A DNA stretch of 59,728 nucleotides from a virus, in IMG/VR virus record IMGVR_UViG_3300042914_003096, positions 1 to 59,728 of that record, one strand, 5' to 3'. The notes below the pieces were generated by a model, which did no database searches, had not been told where the DNA came from, and saw only the letters and a program-made list of their open reading frames with translations. Numbering within the stretch: position 1 is the first letter of the stretch; each line of letters opens with the position of its first letter. This document shows, in pieces, positions 37,710 through 45,484 of the stretch. The translations under genes were made by a program, and so were the position numbers.

Positions 37710-38318
37710 ATGGAAAATTTGACAGGGATCATAATTGCATTTATAACGGGAGTTATAGGTCCAATACTTGTAATGTATATTAAAAACAAACTTGAAAAAA
37801 AAGAAAAACCCGATATGGTTATGGACACACTTCGTGTAAGTGAGTTAATAAATTCAAAAATTGAACACATAAGAGAAGAATTTGATGCTGATCGTGTTTG
37901 GGTTACACAGTTCCATAACGGAGGAAACTTTTACCCGACAGGAAAATCAATGGCAAAATTTTCAATTATGTATGAGGCGGTAAATTCTGGAGTATCATCA
38001 GTTCAAACAAATTTTCATAACATTCCTGTAAATTTATTTTCTAAATCTATTAATCAATTATATAATAACGATGTGATTGAAATTCCTGATTATAAAGATG
38101 AAACAGTTGCGACTTTTGGTTTAAAGTATATTGCTCAAGATACAGGATGTAAGTCAGGTTATTTATTTGCAATTAAAACAATAGATGAAAAATTTATTGG
38201 AACACTTGGTCTTGATTATACAAAAAGAAAAACTAAGTTAGATATCGAAGCAATAAATCATCTTATGGTACACGCATCATCAATTGGAGGTGTACTTATG
38301 ACACACTTAGAAAAATGA
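37710..38318 (+). CDS. Membrane-anchored GAF-domain protein
   Basis: An N-terminal transmembrane helix (LTGIIIAFITGVIGPILVMY) is followed by a single GAF-like domain with DRVWVTQFHNGGNFYP, a central strand-helix region and a GTLGLDY strand. GAF domains bind small ligands such as nucleotides or haem. There is no enzymatic output domain. Lying just beyond the kinase/receiver/lysis genes, it may be another sensor in the same decision. It overlaps the next gene by 4 nt. Confidence 0.75.
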   Translation: MENLTGIIIAFITGVIGPILVMYIKNKLEKKEKPDMVMDTLRVSELINSKIEHIREEFDADRVWVTQFHNGGNFYPTGKSMAKFSIMYEAVNSGVSSVQTNFHNIPVNLFSKSINQLYNNDVIEIPDYKDETVATFGLKYIAQDTGCKSGYLFAIKTIDEKFIGTLGLDYTKRKTKLDIEAINHLMVHASSIGGVLMTHLEK

Positions 38319-38971
38319 GAAAAAGTTTAATAATTGAAAATATCGTAAAAAAGATTACAAAAAATATACTTTCTGAAGGATCTTTAGATAAACCAATCCT
38401 TGATATATCAAGAGAAGTTATAAGGTTATTTAAAAATGAAGAAAGTGATGAGTTCACATATGTTTTTTACAGAAGTGGAGAAGAAATTCAACTTTTAGTT
38501 GAGGTTGATTTTGAAGTTGTGGAAAATCATAATGAACCTTTTGAGGTTTATGGAGAAGCTGGATATGATGAACTTTATGTACTAATAATATATGATCCAC
38601 AAGTATTTCCTTCCTCAATGAATGATTTGGTTGCTGAAGTTAAAGAAACAATAACTCACGAATTGGAACATATTGTGCAGCAAAATTTTGAAGATGCATA
38701 TATAAGTCCACATGAAAGTGATTACTCCCAAGACAAAAGAGGTGGTGGATTTAATTACTATGTTAAAAAAATTGAAATTCCTGCTTTTGTTAAAGGACTT
38801 ATAAAAAGGGCCCGTACCAAAAAGATAAGTTTGGATATGGCTATGGATGAGTGGTACAAAGAAAACCATAGAAACTTTGAAAATGAAAATGACTGGAAAG
38901 ACGTTAAAAGAATTTGGATTGATTATGCAAATGAAATGAGAAAAAAAGAAAAAGTTAAAAAATTCAAATAA
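38315..38971 (+). CDS. HExxH metalloprotease with propeptide-like N-terminus
   Basis: The start MRKSLIIENIVKKITKNILSE then GSLD is an amphipathic basic leader ending I-L-S-E, consistent with prohead-protease cleavage at residue 21. TITHELEHIVQQNF near residue 113 is a zincin HExxH site, and IEIPAFVKGL, 45 residues on, offers the third Zn ligand Glu. I infer a zinc protease packaged in the head and active after injection or during assembly. Overlaps the GAF gene by ATGA. Confidence 0.78.
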   Translation: MRKSLIIENIVKKITKNILSEGSLDKPILDISREVIRLFKNEESDEFTYVFYRSGEEIQLLVEVDFEVVENHNEPFEVYGEAGYDELYVLIIYDPQVFPSSMNDLVAEVKETITHELEHIVQQNFEDAYISPHESDYSQDKRGGGFNYYVKKIEIPAFVKGLIKRARTKKISLDMAMDEWYKENHRNFENENDWKDVKRIWIDYANEMRKKEKVKKFK

Positions 38972-38975
38972 CTAA

Positions 38976-39006
38976 TTGTCTTATTGTTTTAAAACACTTA
39001 TATTTG
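38976..39006 (+). promoter_or_regulatory. Bacteroidota-type promoter
   Basis: TTGTCT (38976) and TATATTTG (38999-39006), 20 nt after TTG, 16 nt before the ATG at 39023. It probably drives the long small-gene operon to about 43.07 kb. Confidence 0.7.
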
Positions 39007-39022
39007 TCTAAACAATAATTGT

Positions 39023-39469
39023 ATGGATATTATTAGACGTTGGTTAAAAAGACAAATCAAAAGAATCAAAGTTAAATTTTATATTTGGGAAAGGGGTAAA
39101 AGTTGGCTAAAAACCCCATCAGATGTTACTGGGTATGAAAAAATATCTTGCGCTATTGTTAGAAAAATGATCAACCATCCCGATTCAAAATTCACAATTG
39201 CACCACTTTCAGGTAAAAGATACATAATAAACAAAACTTTAGATATTTTTGTTATTATGGAAGATAGTAAACTTGAAATTACAAATCACGTTTATCATTA
39301 TGTAATATCACTTGGTGAAAGGGATATGGAAAAATTAACAAACCACTTCAACACAAAAGTAGAAACACAAAGATTGGAGTATGAAGATCAGATTAAATCG
39401 CAGATCACAAATACCCTTCACAAAATATATGACAAAATCACAGTAAACACTAACCAAAATGGAAAATAG
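39023..39469 (+). CDS. Hypothetical 148-residue basic protein
   Basis: Begins MDIIRRWLKRQIKRIKVKF, a very basic helix that could bind RNA or membrane. The middle is beta-rich (SGKRYIINKTLDIFVIMED). Not recognised. It overlaps the next gene by 11 nt. Confidence 0.7.
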   Translation: MDIIRRWLKRQIKRIKVKFYIWERGKSWLKTPSDVTGYEKISCAIVRKMINHPDSKFTIAPLSGKRYIINKTLDIFVIMEDSKLEITNHVYHYVISLGERDMEKLTNHFNTKVETQRLEYEDQIKSQITNTLHKIYDKITVNTNQNGK

Positions 39470-39722
39470 AAAAGAACAAGACCTATTTGATGAAGCTCAA
39501 GAAAAAATTGAAATTATGACAAATAGTAATAATGTTATGATAATTTTAATGGTTCTTGTTATTTGTGAATTCATTTTATGGTTGTCAAATTACATTAATC
39601 TTACAACATATTGTATTATAACAGTTGTTTGTTATTTTTTTTATTTTTATCATAGATTTAAATACAATAAGGCCGATAAAAGGGTTATCGAAATACTAAA
39701 TGAAATAGATCCAAATAAATAA
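39459..39722 (+). CDS. Small membrane protein, two transmembrane helices
   Basis: After an acidic N-terminus, two hydrophobic helices (VMIILMVLVICEFILWL and TYCIITVVCYFFYFYH) are followed by a basic/acidic tail, 87 residues in all. The function is unknown. Overlaps the preceding gene by 11 nt. Confidence 0.7.
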   Translation: MENRKEQDLFDEAQEKIEIMTNSNNVMIILMVLVICEFILWLSNYINLTTYCIITVVCYFFYFYHRFKYNKADKRVIEILNEIDPNK

Positions 39723-39726
39723 AAAA

Positions 39727-39984
39727 ATGACAGAAAAAGAAATACAACTATTAGGATTCGTAAAAGAAGAAATGGTTGAATATGAAGGGGAAGTGAATCC
39801 TAATTATTACTACGCTTTAGATATTGTTGATGGGCTAACATTTATTACACCAAGTAATGATGACATTAAAAATAATGAATGGTATGTTGAATTTTTCAAT
39901 ACCGATCCACAAATCAGATTTGATAAATTTGAAGAACTACAGGCATTGATAAACTTATTAAATAAAAAAATAGTAACATTATGA
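39727..39984 (+). CDS. Hypothetical 85-residue protein
   Basis: Starts MTEKEIQLLGFVKEEM, acidic, alpha/beta with YYYALDIVDGLTFITPS. A compact fold often seen among small phage genes, but no family assigned. Overlaps the following frame by ATGA. Confidence 0.65.
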   Translation: MTEKEIQLLGFVKEEMVEYEGEVNPNYYYALDIVDGLTFITPSNDDIKNNEWYVEFFNTDPQIRFDKFEELQALINLLNKKIVTL

Positions 39985-40091
39985 GAATATTTTTTAGATT
40001 TTTGCAGATGTTATTTCTAATCCCACTTGGGGCAATATTATCATCTATTGGTGGAGTATATGCTCTTTTTGAGATATTAAAATGTAAATAA
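39981..40091 (+). CDS. Very small membrane peptide
   Basis: 36 residues, MRIFFRFLQMLFLIPLGA, a single hydrophobic helix with basic N-terminus. Start overlaps the stop of the previous gene (ATGA). Confidence 0.5.
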   Translation: MRIFFRFLQMLFLIPLGAILSSIGGVYALFEILKCK

Positions 40092-40101
40092 AAACAAAAC
40101 C

Positions 40102-40287
40102 ATGAACAAACAAGTAGAGTACGAAAGATTATTAAACGAGCACCGTATAATTTCAAATCAGATTTCAGACATTAAAGCGGAACATTTTGAATTAAACGAA
40201 GAACAAAACAAACAGATTCAAAACCTTCAAAGAAAACAAGTTGTATTAATGAATCAAATGCAAAAACTATTTGGCAATAATTACTAA
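40102..40287 (+). CDS. Small coiled-coil protein
   Basis: 61 residues, highly helical with heptad-like KAEHFELNEEQNKQIQNLQ. Not recognised. Part of the small-gene operon. Confidence 0.6.
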   Translation: MNKQVEYERLLNEHRIISNQISDIKAEHFELNEEQNKQIQNLQRKQVVLMNQMQKLFGNNY

Positions 40288-40321
40288 ATTTGTAAAAACT
40301 ATTTAACATTATCATAAAACA

Positions 40322-40552
40322 ATGAAATCAAATCATCAAATTAAAAAGTGGATTGAAAGAGTGATCAATTCTTGTAATACTTGGGATCAAGTCACAAGTG
40401 CGGAAAAACTTGTAGATAATTTCAAAAAACAAATGGTAAAAAATGAATACGATAGGATGTTATATTTACCAATAACTGTTGATTTGGATCATAGAATTTC
40501 TTTAAAAAGAAGAGATCTTGTTGAAGGGTATAATCAGATTTTGAATAACTAA
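40322..40552 (+). CDS. Hypothetical 76-residue protein
   Basis: Basic helical protein MKSNHQIKKWIERVINSC. It ends 1 nt before the next start. Not recognised. Confidence 0.65.
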   Translation: MKSNHQIKKWIERVINSCNTWDQVTSAEKLVDNFKKQMVKNEYDRMLYLPITVDLDHRISLKRRDLVEGYNQILNN

Positions 40553-40553
40553 A

Positions 40554-41120
40554 ATGATTGGCAAATTAAAATTAAAAGACGATCAACCTTATGTTATGTA
40601 TAAGGTTGATTTTGATTTGCATCCTGATAGAATAATTGAAGAAAAAATAATTGAACAAATAAAAACCTATGGATTTTTATGGGTTGATTTTGAAGTTGAA
40701 ACAATAGCCGTTGGGGATAGTGAATTTGATGTTTTAGATAAGGATGTTGCTATGATTAAAAAAATATATGATTCTGATTTTGGAAAAATGAGTGAATCTG
40801 TATCGGTTGCGGCTCATAGACACGAAAAAAACATATATCCTGTTGGTGGATTTGCACCGGGTTATTACACAAATAAATGTGTTAGTTGTAAAAACTACTT
40901 TGTTGGTTATAAAAGATCCGTTCAGTGTGAAATATGTGCACACGAAGAATCAATTAACGGTGTGTTAGATCTTAAACAAAAACTTGATAGTTTAACTGAG
41001 TATTATTCAAAACTATTAAAAGTCACTATGGATAAAAACTACAGAGGAAATATCGATGAAGAATTAAAAAAAATAAAAGAAGAAATAAATCAGATAAAAA
41101 ATAAATTAAAAGATGAATAA
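40554..41120 (+). CDS. Zinc-ribbon protein with C-terminal coiled coil
   Basis: The 188-residue protein has CVSCKNYFVGYKRSVQCEIC around residue 105, a four-Cys zinc ribbon, then a coiled coil to the end. The first 80 residues are alpha/beta. Zinc ribbons of this shape often bind nucleic acid or mediate oligomers. Overlaps the next gene by 8 nt. Confidence 0.7.
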   Translation: MIGKLKLKDDQPYVMYKVDFDLHPDRIIEEKIIEQIKTYGFLWVDFEVETIAVGDSEFDVLDKDVAMIKKIYDSDFGKMSESVSVAAHRHEKNIYPVGGFAPGYYTNKCVSCKNYFVGYKRSVQCEICAHEESINGVLDLKQKLDSLTEYYSKLLKVTMDKNYRGNIDEELKKIKEEINQIKNKLKDE

Positions 41121-41313
41121 TAGTAACCCATTCAAAGGAATTGATAACGAACTATTTAAAAACCTGTCTAATATGATGGGTAACTTACCAATGAATAATA
41201 GTCCATTTGGTAAATTTGATTTTAAAAAAATTAGAAAATATATTTTATTTGCAGTAATTTCTGTATTTTTGTCGGGTGTTGCTGTTGGATTATTAATTGG
41301 TTTAATGTTTTAA
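41113..41313 (+). CDS. Small single-pass membrane protein
   Basis: 66 residues: Asn/Phe/Gly-rich N-terminal half, then a basic stop and a helix ILFAVISVFLSGVAVGLLIG at the C-terminus. Tail-anchored shape. The function is unknown. Confidence 0.65.
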   Translation: MNNSNPFKGIDNELFKNLSNMMGNLPMNNSPFGKFDFKKIRKYILFAVISVFLSGVAVGLLIGLMF

Positions 41314-41315
41314 AA

Positions 41316-41450
41316 ATGGAAAAGGTAATAGAATTAAATTTGGGTATTGGGATGAATCAGTTGTTTCCTGAAACAACAAAGATTATCATTGAAGTTGATG
41401 AAGATCAAGAATTGAAAAATGTTGAAGATACTAACGAACAGAATAATTAA
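41316..41450 (+). CDS. Very small acidic protein
   Basis: 44 residues, MEKVIELNLGIGMNQLFPE, starting 2 nt after the previous stop and ending 3 nt before the lipoprotein gene. Spacing supports coding. Not recognised. Confidence 0.55.
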   Translation: MEKVIELNLGIGMNQLFPETTKIIIEVDEDQELKNVEDTNEQNN

Positions 41451-41453
41451 AAA

Positions 41454-41720
41454 ATGAAATATTTCTTGTTTTTGACAATTTGTATTATCCTATCTAGTTG
41501 TAGAATAACCTATGTTGAAATTTATAATGTTGAAAAATATCCCGTAAGTTTTCAAGATACGATTTATTATAAACAAGAACATTGGCATTTTAAAGATCGT
41601 GATGATGTGTGGGTATGTGTTGATTTAGATGCGGATACTGCAGTGATAGATTTTCAAGACACTATCTGTGTTCCGATATATCAAGGAACCTACAAAAAGA
41701 AAAACCATAATTTTAATTAA
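41454..41720 (+). CDS. Small lipoprotein
   Basis: Signal MKYFLFLTICIILSSC with lipobox and lipidated Cys at residue 16, then a Tyr/Asp-rich 70-residue domain. Anchoring in the outer or inner membrane is expected. Neighbour of a membrane/coiled-coil gene, so the pair could act as a spanin-like unit, which is speculation. Confidence 0.7.
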   Translation: MKYFLFLTICIILSSCRITYVEIYNVEKYPVSFQDTIYYKQEHWHFKDRDDVWVCVDLDADTAVIDFQDTICVPIYQGTYKKKNHNFN

Positions 41721-41723
41721 TTT

Positions 41724-42020
41724 ATGAAACCATCTTTAATCATTTGTTTTTTTATTGGGATAATATTTTTTTCATATGTTAAAGGATTGTATGAAAAAAA
41801 TGAAGATCTTCAAATTGATAATATGATACTTGAAAGTGAATTATTAGAAAAAGAAGTTCAAATGGATAGTTTAACTAAAATGGTATACAAACTTGAAAAA
41901 AAATTAGAAACACCAAAAGAAATAAAACCAATAAAAAAACCTAAAAAGGTTATTGAAAAACCTGTTTTACCAATAATAGAAGATACGTTGGTTAATGTTA
42001 TCGATACGTTGAATAATTAA
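41724..42020 (+). CDS. Membrane-anchored coiled-coil protein with Pro/Lys-rich tail
   Basis: N-terminal transmembrane helix (SLIICFFIGIIFFSYV), a coiled coil (residues 25-65) and a KPIKKPKKVIEKPVLPII linker, 98 residues in all. Topology fits a periplasm-spanning protein. It lies 3 nt after the lipoprotein gene. Confidence 0.65.
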   Translation: MKPSLIICFFIGIIFFSYVKGLYEKNEDLQIDNMILESELLEKEVQMDSLTKMVYKLEKKLETPKEIKPIKKPKKVIEKPVLPIIEDTLVNVIDTLNN

Positions 42021-42031
42021 AATTTAAATAA

Positions 42032-42223
42032 ATGAGAATAGGTAGAATTTTTGAAGCATATAAACGTAAAGATGCTTTTTGGTTTAGAATTTTTGGATAT
42101 GGATTTGCATTTGATAACCGTCTTCGGTTTAGTCAAAAATATGGGCATACAAAATATTATAAGTTTTTTGGAAAAATAGTTACACCTTTAAAACCTTATA
42201 GGAAATGGACAAGCAACAAATGA
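42032..42223 (+). CDS. Small basic aromatic protein
   Basis: 63 residues rich in Phe, Tyr, Arg and Lys (FWFRIFGYGFAFDNRLRF). Not recognised. Overlaps the next gene by 19 nt. Confidence 0.6.
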   Translation: MRIGRIFEAYKRKDAFWFRIFGYGFAFDNRLRFSQKYGHTKYYKFFGKIVTPLKPYRKWTSNK

Positions 42224-42585
42224 ATGAATATTTAGAATCCATCGGTGGATTAGAAAACGGATTTTATAACGATAGACCGTTAATTAAAAATGATAATTTT
42301 TTTGATGTAGACGAAGGTTGGTATGAATTAATTAAAGATCTAATTGATGATCTTATTAAACTTGGTTGGAATAAACAAGTTTGCCAAGTTAAAGAAAAGT
42401 TTGGGGGACTTAGGTTTTATATCAACGAGGGATCTGATGAAATATATAAAAGAATAACCATCGCAGAAAAAGTAAGTTATAAAACTTGTGAAAGGTGCGG
42501 AGAAAAAGGTGAATTAAGAAATGATATCGGTTGGTATTTAACTTTATGTGAAAACCACTATATTGAAAAAAAAGACAAACTATGA
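42205..42585 (+). CDS. Hypothetical protein with zinc-finger-like end
   Basis: 126 residues. The C-terminus has KTCERCGEKG, then LTLCENHY, a C-x2-C...C-x2-H arrangement. VKEKFGGLRFYIN is a conserved-looking core of small phage proteins. Overlaps the next gene by 4 nt. Confidence 0.7.
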   Translation: MDKQQMNEYLESIGGLENGFYNDRPLIKNDNFFDVDEGWYELIKDLIDDLIKLGWNKQVCQVKEKFGGLRFYINEGSDEIYKRITIAEKVSYKTCERCGEKGELRNDIGWYLTLCENHYIEKKDKL

Positions 42586-42947
42586 AAAAAGAAATCCCAA
42601 TGTACGATCCCTACACCGGAGAATTAAATCCTTATTATGAAGGATTAACAGGACAACCAAATCCAATGAAAGAATCAAATTACGGAGGATTAGAAACGTA
42701 TTACATTACAGAAGAAAAACTAAGTGATGGTAATAGTAGATTTTATCCAACGATGAGTGTATCTTTAGATGGTGATAGATCTTGGAATATAGAACATCTA
42801 TTAAAAAAGTGGCATCCAGAGTATGGTGTTGATTATTGTGATAGTTATGAAATGGCGGAATCAGTAATTAAGAAAAACAAAGAATTTAGATCTGATTTAT
42901 TTTTTGAGGTAGTTGTAGTTGAAACAATAAATCACGAAATACTATAA
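42582..42947 (+). CDS. Hypothetical 121-residue protein
   Basis: Starts MKKEIPMYDPYTGELNPYY, Pro/Tyr-rich then acidic alpha/beta. Translationally coupled on both sides. Not recognised. Confidence 0.65.
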   Translation: MKKEIPMYDPYTGELNPYYEGLTGQPNPMKESNYGGLETYYITEEKLSDGNSRFYPTMSVSLDGDRSWNIEHLLKKWHPEYGVDYCDSYEMAESVIKKNKEFRSDLFFEVVVVETINHEIL

Positions 42948-42948
42948 A

Positions 42949-43068
42949 ATGAAAAAACTATTATTAATTTTACCTCTACTGTTTTCTTGTAAGACATCTA
43001 AAAAAGCGGATTGCGATGCTTACGGATCAAAAGACAAAATAGAACATACAACACATACTTCTAAATAA
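42949..43068 (+). CDS. Small lipoprotein, paralogue of 22604
   Basis: 39 residues: MKKLLLILPLLFSC, then KTSKKADCDAYGSKDK. The lipobox LLFSC and the following SCKTS...CDAYG match the lipoprotein at 22604, although the two are 20 kb apart. A terminator follows. Confidence 0.7.
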   Translation: MKKLLLILPLLFSCKTSKKADCDAYGSKDKIEHTTHTSK

Positions 43069-43075
43069 AATGAAA

Positions 43076-43099
43076 CCTCAACAATAGTTGGGGTTTTTT
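43076..43099 (+). terminator. Rho-independent terminator
   Basis: CCTCAAC-AATA-GTTGGGG is followed by six T residues; it ends the operon that starts near 39.0 kb. Confidence 0.85.
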
Positions 43100-43145
43100 A
43101 TTGCTTGATGAATTCAAATTAATATCATATATTTTAAATAAAAAA

Positions 43146-43490
43146 ATGAAAACAGAGGAGTTTAACAAAATTGTTGATGAGGTGTATAATCACTACTTGG
43201 AAACACACCAGTATGAACCATTTATTTTACAAGAAGAAATGGATCTATCAAAAGAAGATTTTATTAAAAAAGTAACCAACAATTATGGATTTGGTCAATT
43301 ATTTGGAATATCTTTAAATGAAAGAGAGTTGAATACAGACGAAAGAAATAAATGGTTTCAAATAAATTTGAATGGTAATAACCCATTAATGAAATCTGAT
43401 TGGAAAGATTATGAATTAGACCAACAAAACATCCCAAGCAAACTAGTCACAGTGACATACAACGATAAAACAATAGAAAGTTATGAATAA
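43146..43490 (+). CDS. Small protein with RELx-xxER module (copy 1)
   Basis: From MKTEEFNKIVDEVYN the 114-residue protein carries EDFIKKVTNNYGF, then NERELNTDERNKW and ends NIPSKLVTVTYNDKTIESYE. The same ordered elements appear in the next gene and inside the thymidylate synthase C-part. Its last codons overlap the next start in GAAAGTTATGAATAA. The function is unknown. Confidence 0.7.
   Translation: MKTEEFNKIVDEVYNHYLETHQYEPFILQEEMDLSKEDFIKKVTNNYGFGQLFGISLNERELNTDERNKWFQINLNGNNPLMKSDWKDYELDQQNIPSKLVTVTYNDKTIESYE
43458..43490 (+). repeat. 3'-end repeat, copy 1
   Basis: A 33-nt block coding YNDKTIESYE and the overlapping start of the next gene. It recurs at 43840 with a few substitutions. 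Confidence 0.8.
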
Positions 43491-43872
43491 AGAACAACAA
43501 GAATTATTGGATGAATCATATAAGGATTACTTCGTTAAAAAAAGTTCTGAAACTGGTCCTTTTGGGGTTGCTGGTATAATACCAACAAAGGATGAGTTTA
43601 TCAACAATTGTAAAAACAATCCTGAGTTCTCTGAAAGGTGGGGATTGAAAATTGAGGAACGAGAGTTGAGTTGGGAAGACCGTAAAAATTTGTTAACTCC
43701 AGAACAATATGACGGCACTGCATTAAATAAATATGGACATAAAGATTGTGGATTTGGTGACATAAGTCCATTTACAGATAAAGTGATTCATTATTGGATG
43801 AATTTACATAATATTCCAACCAAACTAATAACAATTAAATACAACGATAAAACAATTGAAAGTTATGAGTGA
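43483..43872 (+). CDS. Small protein with RELx-xxER module (copy 2)
   Basis: The 129-residue protein repeats the elements of its upstream neighbour: DEFINNCKNNPEFSERWG, EERELSWEDRKNL and the end NIPTKLITIKYNDKTIESYE, with different spacers. Tandem duplication is evident. It overlaps both neighbours by 8 nt. Confidence 0.7.
   Translation: MNKEQQELLDESYKDYFVKKSSETGPFGVAGIIPTKDEFINNCKNNPEFSERWGLKIEERELSWEDRKNLLTPEQYDGTALNKYGHKDCGFGDISPFTDKVIHYWMNLHNIPTKLITIKYNDKTIESYE
43840..43872 (+). repeat. 3'-end repeat, copy 2
   Basis: Second copy of the 43458 block. A shorter remnant (GTAGAAAGTTATGAATAA) lies at 44393-44410 at the start of thyA. Confidence 0.8.
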
Positions 43873-44125
43873 TAATAGTAAGATGGGTTATACAATTAAA
43901 CATATAGGTGAAGGTAATTTTGAGGCAACAATAGATGAAACCGGAGAGATCAAGGAATGTGGTCCTAATGTAAAAGGAATGATCAGGTATACATATTTTG
44001 AAGATTATTCATTACCACCGGTTGGGTGGGAAGTAACACAAAAACAATTACTTGAAGATTACCAACCAAAAGTTATGAAAGATATTATGGATGGAAAAAT
44101 TAAACCAGGAAAACACGAATTTTAA
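43865..44125 (+). CDS. Hypothetical 86-residue protein
   Basis: The start MSDNSKMGYTIKHIGE at 43865 is preferred to an upstream TTG. Mixed alpha/beta with a Lys-rich end. Its start overlaps the repeated 3' block of the previous gene. Not recognised. Confidence 0.65.
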   Translation: MSDNSKMGYTIKHIGEGNFEATIDETGEIKECGPNVKGMIRYTYFEDYSLPPVGWEVTQKQLLEDYQPKVMKDIMDGKIKPGKHEF

Positions 44126-44137
44126 ATTAAAACAAAG

Positions 44138-44389
44138 ATGAGTAACAATAAAACAAAATGGGAAGATATTAAATTTCCAAGAGTTAAAAATATACAAGCA
44201 AAAACAGTAGCTGATAGCATTGAAGGAATACCAACAGAAGATATGCCAAAACGTATGGCTGAAATGTACGTGTCAGTAACTAAACACGCATTAGAAACAA
44301 TACATAAAAAACTAAATGAAATACGTGGTGTTGAAGGTAAAGAAGATAGAGTTAAATACCTAGAAGAACTTTTAGTTGCGTGGTCATAA
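44138..44389 (+). CDS. Hypothetical 83-residue helical protein
   Basis: MSNNKTKWEDIKFPRV then a helical bundle-like sequence (DMPKRMAEMYVSVTKHALET). Located 13 nt before thyA. Not recognised. Confidence 0.65.
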   Translation: MSNNKTKWEDIKFPRVKNIQAKTVADSIEGIPTEDMPKRMAEMYVSVTKHALETIHKKLNEIRGVEGKEDRVKYLEELLVAWS

Positions 44390-44402
44390 AAAGTAGAAAG
44401 TT

Positions 44403-44723
44403 ATGAATAATTTAGATAAACAATACACAGATTTATTACAGGACATTTTAGATAATGGAGTTACAAAACAAGACCGTACTGGGACAGGAACGATTTCAGT
44501 ATTTGGAAGACAAATACGTCATAAAATGAGTGATGGATTTCCACTTCTTACAACAAAGAAGATGCCATTCCGTCTTATAGCAACAGAATTGTTATGGTTC
44601 CTACGTGGTGATACAAACATTAAATTCCTTGTTGATAATAATTGTCATATTTGGGATGGGGACGCTTACCAAGCGTATCTCAAAGAATGTGAAAAATTAA
44701 AAAAAGATGAGGAAAATATGTAA
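44403..44723 (+). CDS. thyA: Thymidylate synthase, N-terminal fragment
   Basis: Residues 1-90 match Thy[18 protein letters not shown] (dUMP phosphate Arg), [11 protein letters not shown] and [24 protein letters not shown]. The frame stops shortly after, at a GIY-YIG-like gene, and the rest of ThyA resumes at 45471. The enzyme makes dTMP from dUMP and methylene-THF. The split pieces must either assemble as two subunits or be joined by RNA processing. The fragment alone lacks the catalytic Cys. Confidence 0.92.
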   Translation: MNNLDKQYTDLLQDILDNGVTKQDRTGTGTISVFGRQIRHKMSDGFPLLTTKKMPFRLIATELLWFLRGDTNIKFLVDNNCHIWDGDAYQAYLKECEKLKKDEENM

Positions 44724-44741
44724 TTTTTATATCCATCACCA

Positions 44742-44749
44742 TATTTATA
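44742..44749 (+). promoter_or_regulatory. TATTTATA late-type promoter of the endonuclease
   Basis: Lies 12 nt upstream of the ATG at 44762, inside the split thyA locus, giving the endonuclease its own late-type promoter. Confidence 0.5.
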
Positions 44750-44761
44750 TAAAAAGAGAAT

Positions 44762-45484
44762 ATGGAAACAAAATATTATTTGTATATTAAAACAAGTCCG
44801 TTAGGGTTGAGATATCTTGGTAAAACAACAAAAGACCCAATCACCTATTTAGGTAGTGGTAAGATTTGGAAACGACACATTAAAAAACATAATTTTACCA
44901 TTAATGATATTGAAACGGAAATTGTTTTTGAAACAAATAATGTTGATGAGTTAATTAAAAAAGGTATAGAATTAAGTAATTTATATAATATTGTTGAATC
45001 AAAGGAATGGGCTAATTTAAGAGAAGAATCTGGTGATGGTGGAGATACTAGTAAGTTTATTGATTTTTCAAACCCATCTTTCCACAACTCAAATAGAAGT
45101 AAACATTTAAATATTTGGTTAAATGAAGTAACAGAAGAAGAAAGAAAAAAAATTCTAAGAGACAGAATTAGTAAAGTGAATTTTAAAGAAAGAGATAAAA
45201 AAACAAAAGAAAATACAGATTGGGATAGTTGGCGAGAATCTATCAAAAATAGGAAAACCGACTATTCTAAATTCTTAAACAAAGTACACGAAAAGAATAA
45301 AAAACCAGTATTACAGTTTGATATGGATGGTAATTTTATACAAGAATTTGATAGTGCTTCATCTGCCGCTAAATCATTGGGTTACGATAATGGTGGAAAC
45401 ATAACAAATTGTTGTAAAGGTAGGTGTAAATCTACTTTAGGTTATAAATGGAAATATAAAAATATAGAAAATGAAAGCAAATAA
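44762..45484 (+). CDS. GIY-YIG-like homing endonuclease inserted in thyA
   Basis: An N-terminal GIY-YIG-like strand pair, KYYLYIKTSPLGLRYLGKTT, is degenerate at the first motif. The C-terminal module KPVLQFDMDGNFIQEFDSAS then SAAKSLGY and GYKWKY is a NUMOD-type DNA-binding repeat. Length 240 residues. It lies between thyA pieces, overlapping the second by 14 nt. It resembles free-standing endonucleases that insert in phage metabolic genes. T4 td carries a GIY-YIG enzyme in an intron at the homologous gene. Confidence 0.8.
   Translation: METKYYLYIKTSPLGLRYLGKTTKDPITYLGSGKIWKRHIKKHNFTINDIETEIVFETNNVDELIKKGIELSNLYNIVESKEWANLREESGDGGDTSKFIDFSNPSFHNSNRSKHLNIWLNEVTEEERKKILRDRISKVNFKERDKKTKENTDWDSWRESIKNRKTDYSKFLNKVHEKNKKPVLQFDMDGNFIQEFDSASSAAKSLGYDNGGNITNCCKGRCKSTLGYKWKYKNIENESK

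Noticed and set aside
44724-45470. Group I intron in thyA as in T4 td
   Set aside because: The insert is nearly all ORF, leaving no space for P3-P8 core elements, and the GIY-YIG gene overlaps the second half. It is better read as a free-standing endonuclease that split the gene.
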